A stretch of 42,020 bases of DNA, taken from the NCBI GenBank assembly GCA_008671135.1, contig RQAP01000022.1:1-42020 (forward strand), written 5' to 3'. Origin of the DNA: Collinsella aerofaciens. GTDB taxonomy: Bacteria; Actinomycetota; Coriobacteriia; Coriobacteriales; Coriobacteriaceae. The notes beneath the pieces were generated by a model, which was not told where the DNA came from, did not search any database, and saw nothing but the letters and a program-made list of their open reading frames with translations. Shown in pieces: positions 17,536 through 25,305 of the stretch. Position numbers and translations under genes: made by a program. How positions within the stretch are numbered: position 1 is the stretch's first letter; each line of letters starts with the position of its first letter.

Positions 17536-17574
17536 AAAACGTTTGACTAACCCAAGCGAAAACCCTGCTATCCT
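17536..17574 (+). promoter_or_regulatory. Promoter and overlapping operator-like core of the sialate operon
   Basis: An extended -10, TGC-TATCCT (17566-17574), lies 20 nt from TTGACT (17543-17548); the spacing is long but the TG extension compensates. The core AAACGTTT (17537-17544) overlaps the -35, a typical place for a LacI-family repressor site. Transcription would start near 17581. Confidence 0.5.
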
Positions 17575-17581
17575 GCGGGTT

Positions 17582-17806
17582 GACGAAGACTGATATCTCA
17601 CCTCGCCGATACATACTGTCTGGCGAATCATTTGTCAATGAATTCGGTGAACGGTAGTAAATACCGTTCAAGCGTATGTATGTATCGGTCGCCGAGCGCG
17701 GCACCTCAGTTGGGTTCGTCGGTAGGTAAGGTATATATCGTCCGCAAGTTGCGCGGGGGCACGTCTAGGTGCTCCCGAGTAAGATTCTCTATTGATAGGA
17801 GAAGAC
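17582..17806 (+). promoter_or_regulatory. Structured leader of the sialate operon
   Basis: The gap of about 360 nt after uvrC has no gene. Its transcribed part holds TGAACGGTA-N5-TACCGTTCA (17648-17670), a perfect 9-5-9 inverted repeat. It is enclosed by CCGATACATAC (17606-17616) pairing with GTATGTATCGG (17678-17688). A 9-bp hairpin at 17754-17777 precedes the ribosome site GGAGAAG. TCGCC (17603-17607) can instead pair with GGCGA (17622-17626), so two folds compete. Whether it is a DNA operator, a regulatory RNA or both cannot be decided here. Confidence 0.55.
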
Positions 17807-19420
17807 ATGGCCATCATCAACAAGGGTATGTCCAGGCGTTCGTTCCTCGGCCTCACCGGCAGCGTCGCTGCTGTCGCCGGCCTTGGTCTCACCGGCTGCG
17901 GTGGCAGCTCCAACGACGAGGGTTCCGCTTCCGGTTCCGCCGATTCCGCCAACCGTGGCGGCGGTGTGATTACCGCTGGTTCCGCTTACGCTCCGTCCAG
18001 CTTCGATCCCGCCAGCACCGGCTCCGCTGTGGGCCTGGGTGCTAACTGGCACGTCGTCGAGGGTCTCTACGGCATCGATTACCACGACTACAGCACCTTC
18101 AACGAGCTCGCCACCGACGATCCCAAGTCCGTGGACGACACTACCTTCGAGGTCACCATCCGCAAGGGCGCCAAGTTCTCCGATGGTACCGAGGTCACCG
18201 CTGACGACGTCGTCGCTTCCTACACCGCTTGCGCTGCTTCCGCTACCTATGCTCCGTTCTTCCAGCCCTTCGAGTCCATCGAGGCCAAGGATGCCAGCAC
18301 TGTAACGGTCAAGACCAAGGTCCCCAACTTCTCCCTGCTCAAGGATCGTCTGGCCATCATCCGTGTTACCCCGGCTACTCAGTCCGAGGAGGATCGCGCC
18401 AAGCAGCCGATCGGTTCCGGCCCCTGGATGTACGACTCTATCTCCGATACCGAGATCACCCTGGTTCCCAACCCCGAGTACAACGGTGAGTATGCTGCCG
18501 AGGATAAGAAGATCCAGTACAGCATCCTGACCGACCCCACCGCTCGCGTTACCGCCCAGCAGGAAGGCTCCACGCTCGTTATGGAGCTCGTCACCGCTGA
18601 CGCCGTCGACCAGCTCGAGAGCGCTGGCTGCAAGATCGACAACGTCCAGGGCTTCGGCACCCGCTTCATCATGTTCAACGTCGCCAAGGAGCCTTGGAAC
18701 AACGTCAAGGTCCGTCAGGCCGTCATGTACGCGCTCGACACCGAGAAGATGATCACCAACACCTTCGCCGGCCTTGCCACCGCTGCCAGCTGCTACCTGC
18801 CCAAGAGCTTCACCAACTATCATGAGGCTTCCACGGTGTACAAGACCGACGCCAAGAAGGCCAAGAAGCTCATCGAGGAGTCCGGCATCACCCCGGGTGC
18901 CATCACCCTGCGCACCACCGACAACGAGCAGATTAAGGGCATGGCCGCCCAGGTCAAGAACGACCTCGACGCTCTCGGCTTCGAGGTGACCATCCAGACC
19001 GATACCTCGCCGGCCACCTACGCTGCCATCGACGGCGGCGAGGCCTACGATATCCTCCTTGCCCCTGGCGATCCGTCCTGCTTCGGCGCTGACCCCGACC
19101 TGCTGCTCAACTGGTGGTACGGCGACAACGTCTGGATGCAGACCCGTTGCCCGTGGAAGGAGTCCGCTGAGTGGGAGAAGCTCCACGGTCTCATGGACGA
19201 GGCTCTTGCCGCCGAGGGCGACGAGCAGCAGAAGAAGTGGAACGAGTGCTTCGACATCATCGCCGACAACGCTGTTCTGTACCCCGTTGTCCACGTCAAG
19301 ACCGTCTCCGCTTCCTGGGACGATCCGTCTACCGCGCCCAACGGCGAGGCCCTCGATGGCTTCAAGGGCATCGGCACGACGAGCATGTCCTTCAGGGGCG
19401 TCGCGACCGTCAAGGCCTAA
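17807..19420 (+). CDS. Tat-type lipoprotein, ABC solute-binding protein (family 5), probable sialate binder
   Basis: Extracellular, lipid-anchored binding protein of the peptide/nickel family (SBP_bac_5). The N-terminus has a twin-arginine motif SRRSFLG (R10, R11) and a lipobox LTGC (C31), then a Ser/Gly-rich linker. The body shows family features such as TFEVTIRKGAKFSDGTEVTADDV, WNNVKVRQAVMYALD and a C-terminal DNAVLYPVVHVK. The start ATG 17807 follows GGAGAAG. It is first in an operon with importer, esterase, lyase, kinase and epimerase genes. Sialate, rather than peptides, is therefore the inferred ligand, by analogy with SatA of Haemophilus ducreyi and SiaE of Corynebacterium glutamicum. 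Codons are strongly C-ended, suggesting high expression. Confidence 0.85.
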   Translation: MAIINKGMSRRSFLGLTGSVAAVAGLGLTGCGGSSNDEGSASGSADSANRGGGVITAGSAYAPSSFDPASTGSAVGLGANWHVVEGLYGIDYHDYSTFNELATDDPKSVDDTTFEVTIRKGAKFSDGTEVTADDVVASYTACAASATYAPFFQPFESIEAKDASTVTVKTKVPNFSLLKDRLAIIRVTPATQSEEDRAKQPIGSGPWMYDSISDTEITLVPNPEYNGEYAAEDKKIQYSILTDPTARVTAQQEGSTLVMELVTADAVDQLESAGCKIDNVQGFGTRFIMFNVAKEPWNNVKVRQAVMYALDTEKMITNTFAGLATAASCYLPKSFTNYHEASTVYKTDAKKAKKLIEESGITPGAITLRTTDNEQIKGMAAQVKNDLDALGFEVTIQTDTSPATYAAIDGGEAYDILLAPGDPSCFGADPDLLLNWWYGDNVWMQTRCPWKESAEWEKLHGLMDEALAAEGDEQQKKWNECFDIIADNAVLYPVVHVKTVSASWDDPSTAPNGEALDGFKGIGTTSMSFRGVATVKA

Positions 19421-19480
19421 GACTCGTTTGAGTCATATGTGGGGCGTCGGTCGTAAGGCAACGTCCTCATAGTTGAAACA

Positions 19481-19514
19481 AAGACCCGGGCGGCCTCGAT
19501 GTCGCTCGGGTCTT
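19481..19514 (+). terminator. Stem after the binding-protein gene (partial terminator or mRNA-stabilising)
   Basis: AAGACCCG (19481-19488) pairs with CGGGTCTT (19507-19514), with extra GCG/CGC pairing inside. No U-run follows, so read-through into the permease gene is expected. Such stems often raise the level of the binding-protein message over that of the permeases. Confidence 0.5.
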
Positions 19515-19517
19515 GTA

Positions 19518-19535
19518 ATGAGTATCCATACTCAT
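19518..19535. promoter_or_regulatory. Perfect 8-2-8 palindrome ahead of the permease gene
   Basis: ATGAGTAT-CC-ATACTCAT is a perfect dyad 40 nt upstream of the GTG start of the permease gene. It could be an operator for a dimeric regulator or a small hairpin; the sequence does not decide. Confidence 0.4.
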
Positions 19536-19575
19536 ATACCAGTTGGTCCTACCGACAAAAGAAAGGGGAGAGAAC

Positions 19576-20532
19576 GTGAACAACTTTCTACGTTTGATTG
19601 GAAGGCGTCTCGTGGCGCTGCCGATCATGGCATTGGGCGTCACCGTCCTGGTGTTCTTCCTTATGTCGTTCTCCAAGACCGACCCCGCCTATACGGCGTT
19701 GGGTGACGGTGCCTCGCCCGAGGCGGTTGCCGAGTACCATGAGAAGTATGGTCTGGACGACCCCTGGGCCGTGCGCTACGTGCGCTACATGGGCGATCTG
19801 ATCCATGGTGACATGGGCACCTATGGTGCTGCTCGCAACTCCGTTGCCAAGCGCATCTCCACGGCCCTGCCCGTCACGATGCAGCTGACCTTCATCGGTC
19901 TTGCCATCGGCGCGGTCGTCTCGTTTTTGCTCGGCGTCATCGCGGCACTGTATCGCGATAAATGGCCGGACCAAGTGATCCGCGTCTTTTCCATCGCCGG
20001 CTTGGCAACCCCGTCGTTCTGGCTTGCCGTTCTGTTGATTCTGCTGTTCTCTTCCTACCTTAAGGTGCTCCCGGCATCCGGTGCTCTGCCTCACTTCACC
20101 ACCAACCCGGCTGGCTATCTGGGACGTATGATCATGCCCGCTATCGCTCTGGCATTCCCGCTGACGGGCCAGATGACTCGTATCGTGCGTACGGCCATGG
20201 TTGAGGAGCTCGACAAGGACTACGTCCGCATGGCCCGTGGCGCCGGCGTTCCCGAGAAGGTCGTCGTCGGCATCAACGTTTTGCGCAACGCGCTGATCAC
20301 CCCGGTCACCACCCTCGGTCTTAAGATCGGTTATCTTATGGGCGGCGCCGTCGTCATCGAGGTCATCTTCAACCTCCCCGGCATGGGTACTGCGATTCTG
20401 CAGGGCGTTCAGGGCAACGAGGCGAACCTGGTTCAGGGCGTCGTCATCGTCGTTGCTCTTGCCTTCATCATCATCAACATCGTGGTTGACATGCTCTACC
20501 TGCTCATCAACCCGCGCATCAGGACGGTGTAG
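19576..20532 (+). CDS. ABC transporter permease (DppB/OppB type), probable sialate importer
   Basis: Integral membrane subunit forming half of the translocation channel. The 318-residue protein has an N-terminal helix (about 8-28), the typical DppB-like extracytoplasmic stretch DPAYTALGDGASPEAV, five further hydrophobic helices, and the EAA cytoplasmic loop around DYVRMARGAGVPEKVVVGINVLRNALITPVT. It ends LLINPRIRTV, as DppB proteins do. The start is GTG 19576 with AAAGGGGAG 5 nt upstream, preferred to an in-frame ATG at 19543 that lacks a ribosome site. The next gene follows after 3 nt. Substrate assignment rests on context only. Confidence 0.88.
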   Translation: MNNFLRLIGRRLVALPIMALGVTVLVFFLMSFSKTDPAYTALGDGASPEAVAEYHEKYGLDDPWAVRYVRYMGDLIHGDMGTYGAARNSVAKRISTALPVTMQLTFIGLAIGAVVSFLLGVIAALYRDKWPDQVIRVFSIAGLATPSFWLAVLLILLFSSYLKVLPASGALPHFTTNPAGYLGRMIMPAIALAFPLTGQMTRIVRTAMVEELDKDYVRMARGAGVPEKVVVGINVLRNALITPVTTLGLKIGYLMGGAVVIEVIFNLPGMGTAILQGVQGNEANLVQGVVIVVALAFIIINIVVDMLYLLINPRIRTV

Positions 20533-20535
20533 ATT

Positions 20536-22551
20536 ATGGTAAAGATTCGAGAGAAGCAAACCGAGCAGCTCGAGAAGGCTGCCTCCAAGGGGCTCAAGCT
20601 CGGTGGCTGGAAGAAGATGACGTTGTCTTCTAAGATTGCCGCCGTCGTGCTGGTGCTGGTCGCCCTGACTGCGATTCTGGCGCCCCTTCTTGCCCCCTAT
20701 AGCCCGGTCGAGATCTTTACGGCTCGCCAGGCTCCCGGCAACGGATTTATCTTCGGTACCGACGATAAGGGTCGCGACATTCTGTCGCGTATGCTCTACG
20801 GTGGTCGTTACTCGCTGATTATCGGCTTTGGCGCCACCGCCATGGCTCTGGTCTGCGGCTCGGTCGTGGGCGCCCTTGCAGCGGTTTCGCGCAAGGCCGT
20901 CTCCGAGACGATCATGCGTATCCTGGACATCATCATGTCCATCCCGGGCATCGCCCTCGCGGCCGTCTTTGTCTCCATCCTGGGCAACTCCGTGCCGTCG
21001 ATCATCTTCGCCATCGGCTTTATGTACACTCCGCAGATTGCCCGTATCGTGCGCGCCAACATCGTGTCCGAGTACGGCGAGGACTATGTCCGCGCGGTCA
21101 TCGTTTCCGGCGCCAAGGCTCCGTGGATTTTGATCAAGCATGTTCTGCGTAACTGCATCGCCCCGATCATGGTCTTCACCGTTACCCTGGTCGCCGACGC
21201 CATCATCTTCGAGGCCTCGCTGACCTTCATCGGCGCTGGTATCCAGGAGCCCACCGCTACCTGGGGCAACATCCTCGCCGACGCCCGCGGCGGCGTGCTC
21301 GCCGGCCGTTGGTGGCAGGCACTGTTCCCGGGCCTGGCCATCATGATCACCTGCCTGGCGCTCAACATCCTCTCCGAGGGCATTACCGACGCCATGGCCG
21401 CTGCTCCCTCCGCCGCCCTGGATCCCACCGATTCCTCCAAGCGTCGCGAGGCCGACCTGCTGGTCTCCGACCCCGTTCGAGCCTACAAGGAGCAGGCCCA
21501 GTCCCTCTCCGCTCGCCTTGGCGCCCTGCGCGATGTCGAGCTCAAGCGTGACGATCGCCATGTGCCCGACGAGTCTGTTGAACCGATTCTCTCGGTCCGT
21601 GACTTCTGCATCCAGTTTGAGCATCACGGTGATATCAACGTCGTCGACCATGTCAACTTTGACGTCCGTCCTGGTCAGACCATGGGCCTGGTGGGCGAGT
21701 CCGGTTGCGGTAAGTCCATCACCACGCTGGCCATCATGGGCCTGACCGACGATGACGAGCACCTTTCCGGCGAGGTCCTCTGGGAGGGCCGTGACCTGCT
21801 CAAGATGAGCAAGAAGGAGTGGTTCGGCCTGCGCGGTACCGATATCGCTATGGTCTATCAGGACGCCCTGTCCTCGCTCAACCCCTCCATGCTCATCTCT
21901 GCCCAGATGAAGCAGCTCACCAAGCGCGGCGGAACCCGCAGCGCCGAGGAGCTCCTGGAGCTCGTCGGCCTCGATCCCAAGCGCACGCTCGAGAGCTATC
22001 CGCACGAGCTTTCCGGCGGCCAGCGTCAGCGTGTCCTGATCGCTATGGCCCTTACCCGCGACCCCAAGCTGGTCATCTGCGACGAACCCACGACCGCTCT
22101 GGACGTTACCGTCCAGAAGCAGGTCATCAAGCTGCTCAACGATCTTCAGGCCAAGCTCGGCTTTGCCATGATCTTCGTTTCGCACGACCTGGCGCTGGTC
22201 GCCGAGGTCGCCCACAACATCACGGTTATGTACGCTGGCCAGGTTATCGAGCAGGCACCCACCAAGGAGCTGCTCACTAACCCGATCCACGAGTACACCC
22301 GCGGTCTTCTGGGTTCCGTTCTGTCCATCGAGAGCGGTTCGGGCCGCCTGCACCAGGTGCCCGGCGCCGTTCCGAGTCCGCGCGATTTCCCCAAGGGCGA
22401 TCGCTTCGCGCCCCGCTCGAGCCATCCGCGTATTGGCCTGGACACCCGTCCGGTCTTCAAGCGCGTGCCCGGCACCGAGCACTTCTATTCCGAGCTCCCC
22501 GACGAGGTGCTCAAGGCAAATGGTTTGACCCCTCACGCGGAGGTGATGTAG
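20536..22551 (+). CDS. Permease-ATPase fusion of peptide/nickel-type ABC importer, probable sialate importer
   Basis: A natural fusion of a DppC-like permease and an OppD-like ATPase in 671 residues. Residues 1-290 carry the permease: a helix near 33-53, GTDDKGRDILSR and the EAA loop around DYVRAVIVSGAKAPWI. A charged linker (about 291-350) leads to the ATPase, with Walker A GESGCGKS (387-394), LSGGQ (492-496), Walker B VICDEP (513-518) and the H-switch SHD. The C-terminal oligopeptide-transporter extension is recognisable (GDRFAPRSSHP, 621-631), but its conserved cysteines are replaced by Asp and Ser. ATG 20536 is 3 nt after the previous stop; the next gene starts right at its stop. I recall similar fusions in sialate systems of this family, which should be checked. 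Confidence 0.9.
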   Translation: MVKIREKQTEQLEKAASKGLKLGGWKKMTLSSKIAAVVLVLVALTAILAPLLAPYSPVEIFTARQAPGNGFIFGTDDKGRDILSRMLYGGRYSLIIGFGATAMALVCGSVVGALAAVSRKAVSETIMRILDIIMSIPGIALAAVFVSILGNSVPSIIFAIGFMYTPQIARIVRANIVSEYGEDYVRAVIVSGAKAPWILIKHVLRNCIAPIMVFTVTLVADAIIFEASLTFIGAGIQEPTATWGNILADARGGVLAGRWWQALFPGLAIMITCLALNILSEGITDAMAAAPSAALDPTDSSKRREADLLVSDPVRAYKEQAQSLSARLGALRDVELKRDDRHVPDESVEPILSVRDFCIQFEHHGDINVVDHVNFDVRPGQTMGLVGESGCGKSITTLAIMGLTDDDEHLSGEVLWEGRDLLKMSKKEWFGLRGTDIAMVYQDALSSLNPSMLISAQMKQLTKRGGTRSAEELLELVGLDPKRTLESYPHELSGGQRQRVLIAMALTRDPKLVICDEPTTALDVTVQKQVIKLLNDLQAKLGFAMIFVSHDLALVAEVAHNITVMYAGQVIEQAPTKELLTNPIHEYTRGLLGSVLSIESGSGRLHQVPGAVPSPRDFPKGDRFAPRSSHPRIGLDTRPVFKRVPGTEHFYSELPDEVLKANGLTPHAEVM

Positions 22552-23379
22552 ATGAGCGAGACCGCAGTCAACGGCGTCGAGCCGATCATCTTCCTTGATG
22601 ACGTCCACGTCACCTTTAGGACCCGTACCGGCTCGATTCTGCACCCCAACCTGGTTCACGCCGTCCAGGGTGTAACGATTAAGCTCATGCCCGGTCAGAC
22701 GATCGGCATCGTCGGCGAGTCCGGTTGCGGTAAGTCCACCACCGCCAACGTCATGTGCGGCCTGCAGGCCCCCACGAGCGGCAAGGTCTACTTTAAGGGC
22801 AAGGACGTTACCAAACGTACCGCCGAGGACCGTCGCCACATGGGTCGCGTCATCTCGGTCGTGTTTCAAAACCCGGCCACGGCGCTCAACCCCCGCATGG
22901 TCGTTCGCGAGCAACTGCTCGACCCCATGCGCGTCCACAACCTGGGTACCGAGGCCGAGCAGGAGAAGCGCGTCAAAGAGCTCCTGGAGCTCACCGGTCT
23001 GCCCAGCTCCGCCGCCGAGGTTCTTCCCGGTCAGCTTTCGGGCGGCCAGCGCCAGCGCGTCGCAATTGCCCGTGCCCTGTCGCTGAACCCCGATGCCATC
23101 ATCGCCGACGAGCCCACCTCGGCTCTGGACGTTTCGGTCCGCGCGCAGATTCTGAACCTGCTGACCGACCTTAAGAAGGAGCTCGGCCTGGCCATGGTGT
23201 TCATCAGCCATGACATCCAGACGGTCCGCTATATCTCTGACGACATCATCGTTATGAATGGCGGCAAGATCGTCGAGCAGGGCGAGGCCAAGCAGGTCTT
23301 CCAGCATCCCCAGGACCCCTACACCAAGATGCTGCTCGGCGCTGCGCCGTCGCTGCTGCACCCCAAGCTCGGCGAATAG
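22552..23379 (+). CDS. ABC transporter ATP-binding protein (OppF/DppF type), probable sialate importer
   Basis: Second nucleotide-binding subunit of the importer, on the cytoplasmic face. It shows Walker A GESGCGKS (55-62), Q-loop VVFQNP, signature LSGGQ (162-166), Walker B AIIADEP and the SHD H-switch. At 275 residues it is shorter than OppF (about 330) because it stops directly after the ABC core (LGAAPSLLHPKLGE) and lacks the C-terminal cysteine-rich extension. The ATG abuts the TAG of the fusion gene, with GGAGGTG inside that gene as ribosome site. A perfect 10-bp hairpin separates it from the esterase gene. Confidence 0.9.
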   Translation: MSETAVNGVEPIIFLDDVHVTFRTRTGSILHPNLVHAVQGVTIKLMPGQTIGIVGESGCGKSTTANVMCGLQAPTSGKVYFKGKDVTKRTAEDRRHMGRVISVVFQNPATALNPRMVVREQLLDPMRVHNLGTEAEQEKRVKELLELTGLPSSAAEVLPGQLSGGQRQRVAIARALSLNPDAIIADEPTSALDVSVRAQILNLLTDLKKELGLAMVFISHDIQTVRYISDDIIVMNGGKIVEQGEAKQVFQHPQDPYTKMLLGAAPSLLHPKLGE

Positions 23380-23395
23380 CCTCGCTTTCCCTCCC

Positions 23396-23423
23396 GTGCG
23401 CCCGGTTCCCTTGCCGGGCGCAC
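23396..23423 (+). terminator. Hairpin after the importer genes (weak or partial terminator)
   Basis: GTGCGCCCGG (23396-23405) pairs perfectly with CCGGGCGCAC (23414-23423) over an 8-nt loop. No T-run follows, so it more likely punctuates the operon message than ends it. Confidence 0.45.
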
Positions 23424-23459
23424 CTCCGTTGCGATTTCGAAAGGTTGGGTTCACGAGCC

Positions 23460-24437
23460 ATGCCAAGTGCTCAGGAGCTACAACATCAATTTGGTGAATA
23501 TCGAGGCGCCATGCCCCGTCCATCAGATTTCGATCTCTTTTGGAAGGATCGCATGGCCGAGGCCGACGCCGTCGGGCTTGACTATGCGATCGACACGGCA
23601 TCGGTCACCGATGCCGCGACCTGCCAACTTTTCGACCTCTGGTATACCGGCATGTGTGGCGCTCGCCTGCATGCCAAGTACCTTAAACCCGTCTCGGACG
23701 AGCCCGTGCCATTGGTGCTTCAGTTCCATGGGTATCCGGGTGCAAGCCGCAGCTGGTTTGAGCAGGCGTCGTTTGCGGGCATGGGCATGGCACTCATCGC
23801 CCTCGACTGCCCCGGCCAAGGAGGTCCCTCCGAGGACATTGGTGGATTTGAGGGCACAACGGTTGCCGGGCATATCGTCGCCGGCATCGACGGCGACCCG
23901 GCCAACCTCTACTATGTCCGCTTGCACCAAGATATTCGCATCCTGTGCCGTATTGTTCGCGAGCTCGAGGGCATCGATCTTTCCCGTGTGTTTGTGAACG
24001 GCGCGTCGCAGGGTGGTGGTTTGGGCATTGCGACCTGTGCGCTTAACAGCGAGCTTATCAATCGTGCCGCCATCCTCTATCCCTTCCTGTCAGATTTCCG
24101 CCTAGTCTGGGATTTGGATGCAGACGACATTGCCTACGAGGGCCTGCGCTATTGGTCTCGCTGGTTTGACGAGGACTCGACTCGTATTGACGAAGCCTAT
24201 GCCAAGCTGGCGTACTTCGATTCCAAGAACTTTGCCCCTATGGTCAAATGCCCCGTGCTGTTTGGCACCGGCACAGCCGATATCGTCTGCCCGCCAGCGA
24301 CGCAGTTTGCGGTCTATAACAACCTGACCTGCGAAAAGCGTCATGAGTTCTTTGAAGGCTTTGGCCACGAGGAGATTCAGGATTTTGACGATCTGATCAT
24401 TCCGTTTTTCTGCAAGGGAGGGGAGGCTCATGTCTAA
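23460..24437 (+). CDS. Acetyl-ester hydrolase, AXE1/cephalosporin-C deacetylase family (probable sialate O-acetylesterase role)
   Basis: Alpha/beta-hydrolase that removes O-acetyl groups from sugars; in this operon O-acetylated sialic acids are the likely substrates (inference). The 325-residue protein shows PRPSDFDLFW near 20-28, the oxyanion segment QFHGYPG, and the nucleophile elbow NGASQGG with S183. The acid is D274 in GTADIVCPP and the base H303 in GFGHEE, so the triad is complete. It has no signal peptide, so it acts in the cytoplasm after import. ATG 23460 matches the family start, but its nearest purine-rich site (GAAAGG, 23438-23443) is 16 nt away; an in-frame TTG at 23445 is an alternative. 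It overlaps the next gene by 8 nt. Confidence 0.87.
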   Translation: MPSAQELQHQFGEYRGAMPRPSDFDLFWKDRMAEADAVGLDYAIDTASVTDAATCQLFDLWYTGMCGARLHAKYLKPVSDEPVPLVLQFHGYPGASRSWFEQASFAGMGMALIALDCPGQGGPSEDIGGFEGTTVAGHIVAGIDGDPANLYYVRLHQDIRILCRIVRELEGIDLSRVFVNGASQGGGLGIATCALNSELINRAAILYPFLSDFRLVWDLDADDIAYEGLRYWSRWFDEDSTRIDEAYAKLAYFDSKNFAPMVKCPVLFGTGTADIVCPPATQFAVYNNLTCEKRHEFFEGFGHEEIQDFDDLIIPFFCKGGEAHV

Positions 24438-25281
24438 GTGCGAGAGCAATGTTAATGAGCTGATTGTCCCCGGGCTCGTGGGAATTCCTGGAACGGTTTC
24501 GTCAAGGCTCGCAGAATATCGGGACTGGCGCGGTGATGTCCAAGCAGATGTTTCTGATTTAGAGACATGCGCTTCGAATCTTGAGATTCAAGGCCTGGCC
24601 ATTACGGCGATTGACTTTGTTAACCCCTGCGCCCGTTACTCGGAGGTCTCCTTTGAGCTCGGTGACGATGCGATTCACGCTCGTTTGATCGAGCCTGTCG
24701 GTCGTGCCCGAGTGTCTGAGCGCGTGCCGCTGTGCCTGATGTTCCACGATATCGATCGGCCTGTGCGCGGCTGGCATCACATGACGAGATTTGCCGCCAT
24801 GGGGTATGCCGTCCTCGCGCTGGATGACGATGTTGCTGGTGCGGACGACCTGCAGCGGGGGATTTCTTCGCCCGCTTTTGTCGAGCGCGTCCGTTGGGGT
24901 TGCGCGCTGGCGAAGGTGGCGCGCAATCTTGATGGCATGGACCCCGACCGCATCTTTGCATGGGGCGAGGGTCTAGGCGGCGGAGTCGCGCTGGCGGTTT
25001 CTGCTCTGGACGAGCGGGGTCTCGCCTGCACGGCGGTTGCCAATCCGCTTCCTGGCGGCCTCGAGGCGCTGTCGTCTCGGGTGCGCGGATCGGTGCTCAT
25101 GGGCACATCGCTCATGGATACCGTGAGCGATCCCAAGGATCAGTTTGCCGTATTCAACGGTCTTGAGTGTGACCGGAGACATATCATCTATGCCAAATAC
25201 GCTCACGAGCGCATCAATGCGTTCGAAAACGAAGTCGTCGACTTTTTTAACCAAACGTTCTACTCGTGTTCTTTGGCCTAG
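24430..25281 (+). CDS. Esterase-fold pseudoenzyme, divergent AXE1-family paralogue lacking the nucleophile
   Basis: A 283-residue protein alignable end to end with the esterase encoded just upstream: RIFAWGEGLGGGVALAVSAL matches RVFVNGASQGGGLGIATCAL, and DQFAVFNGLECDRRH matches TQFAVYNNLTCEKRH. The nucleophile Ser is Gly181 here, and the oxyanion HG is HD (H106-D107). Asp (D230) and His (H259) of the triad are kept. The frame is intact with ordinary codon use, so it is under selection rather than decaying. It starts inside the upstream gene (8-nt overlap, GGGAGGGGAGG as ribosome site), so the pair is translationally coupled. Possible roles are partner, chaperone or ligand-binding subunit; none is shown. 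Confidence 0.8.
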   Translation: MSKCESNVNELIVPGLVGIPGTVSSRLAEYRDWRGDVQADVSDLETCASNLEIQGLAITAIDFVNPCARYSEVSFELGDDAIHARLIEPVGRARVSERVPLCLMFHDIDRPVRGWHHMTRFAAMGYAVLALDDDVAGADDLQRGISSPAFVERVRWGCALAKVARNLDGMDPDRIFAWGEGLGGGVALAVSALDERGLACTAVANPLPGGLEALSSRVRGSVLMGTSLMDTVSDPKDQFAVFNGLECDRRHIIYAKYAHERINAFENEVVDFFNQTFYSCSLA

Positions 25282-25305
25282 ACGGCCTGGACACTGCCAA
25301 CAAGA

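Noticed and set aside
17807..23379. Reading the first ABC transporter as an ordinary dipeptide importer
   Set aside because: Family membership allows it, but the operon partners, the domain fusion and the lost Cys cluster make a sialate importer more likely. It is not excluded.
19588..23601. A very long open frame (over 1300 codons) on the minus strand antisense to the importer genes
   Set aside because: It is a by-product of strongly C/G-ended codons in the sense genes. It has no ribosome site or recognisable protein features, and the sense genes carry clear family motifs.
24430..25281. Treating the second esterase gene as a decaying pseudogene
   Set aside because: No frameshift or stop, coupled start, ordinary codon use, and conserved Asp and His; only the nucleophile and oxyanion positions differ.
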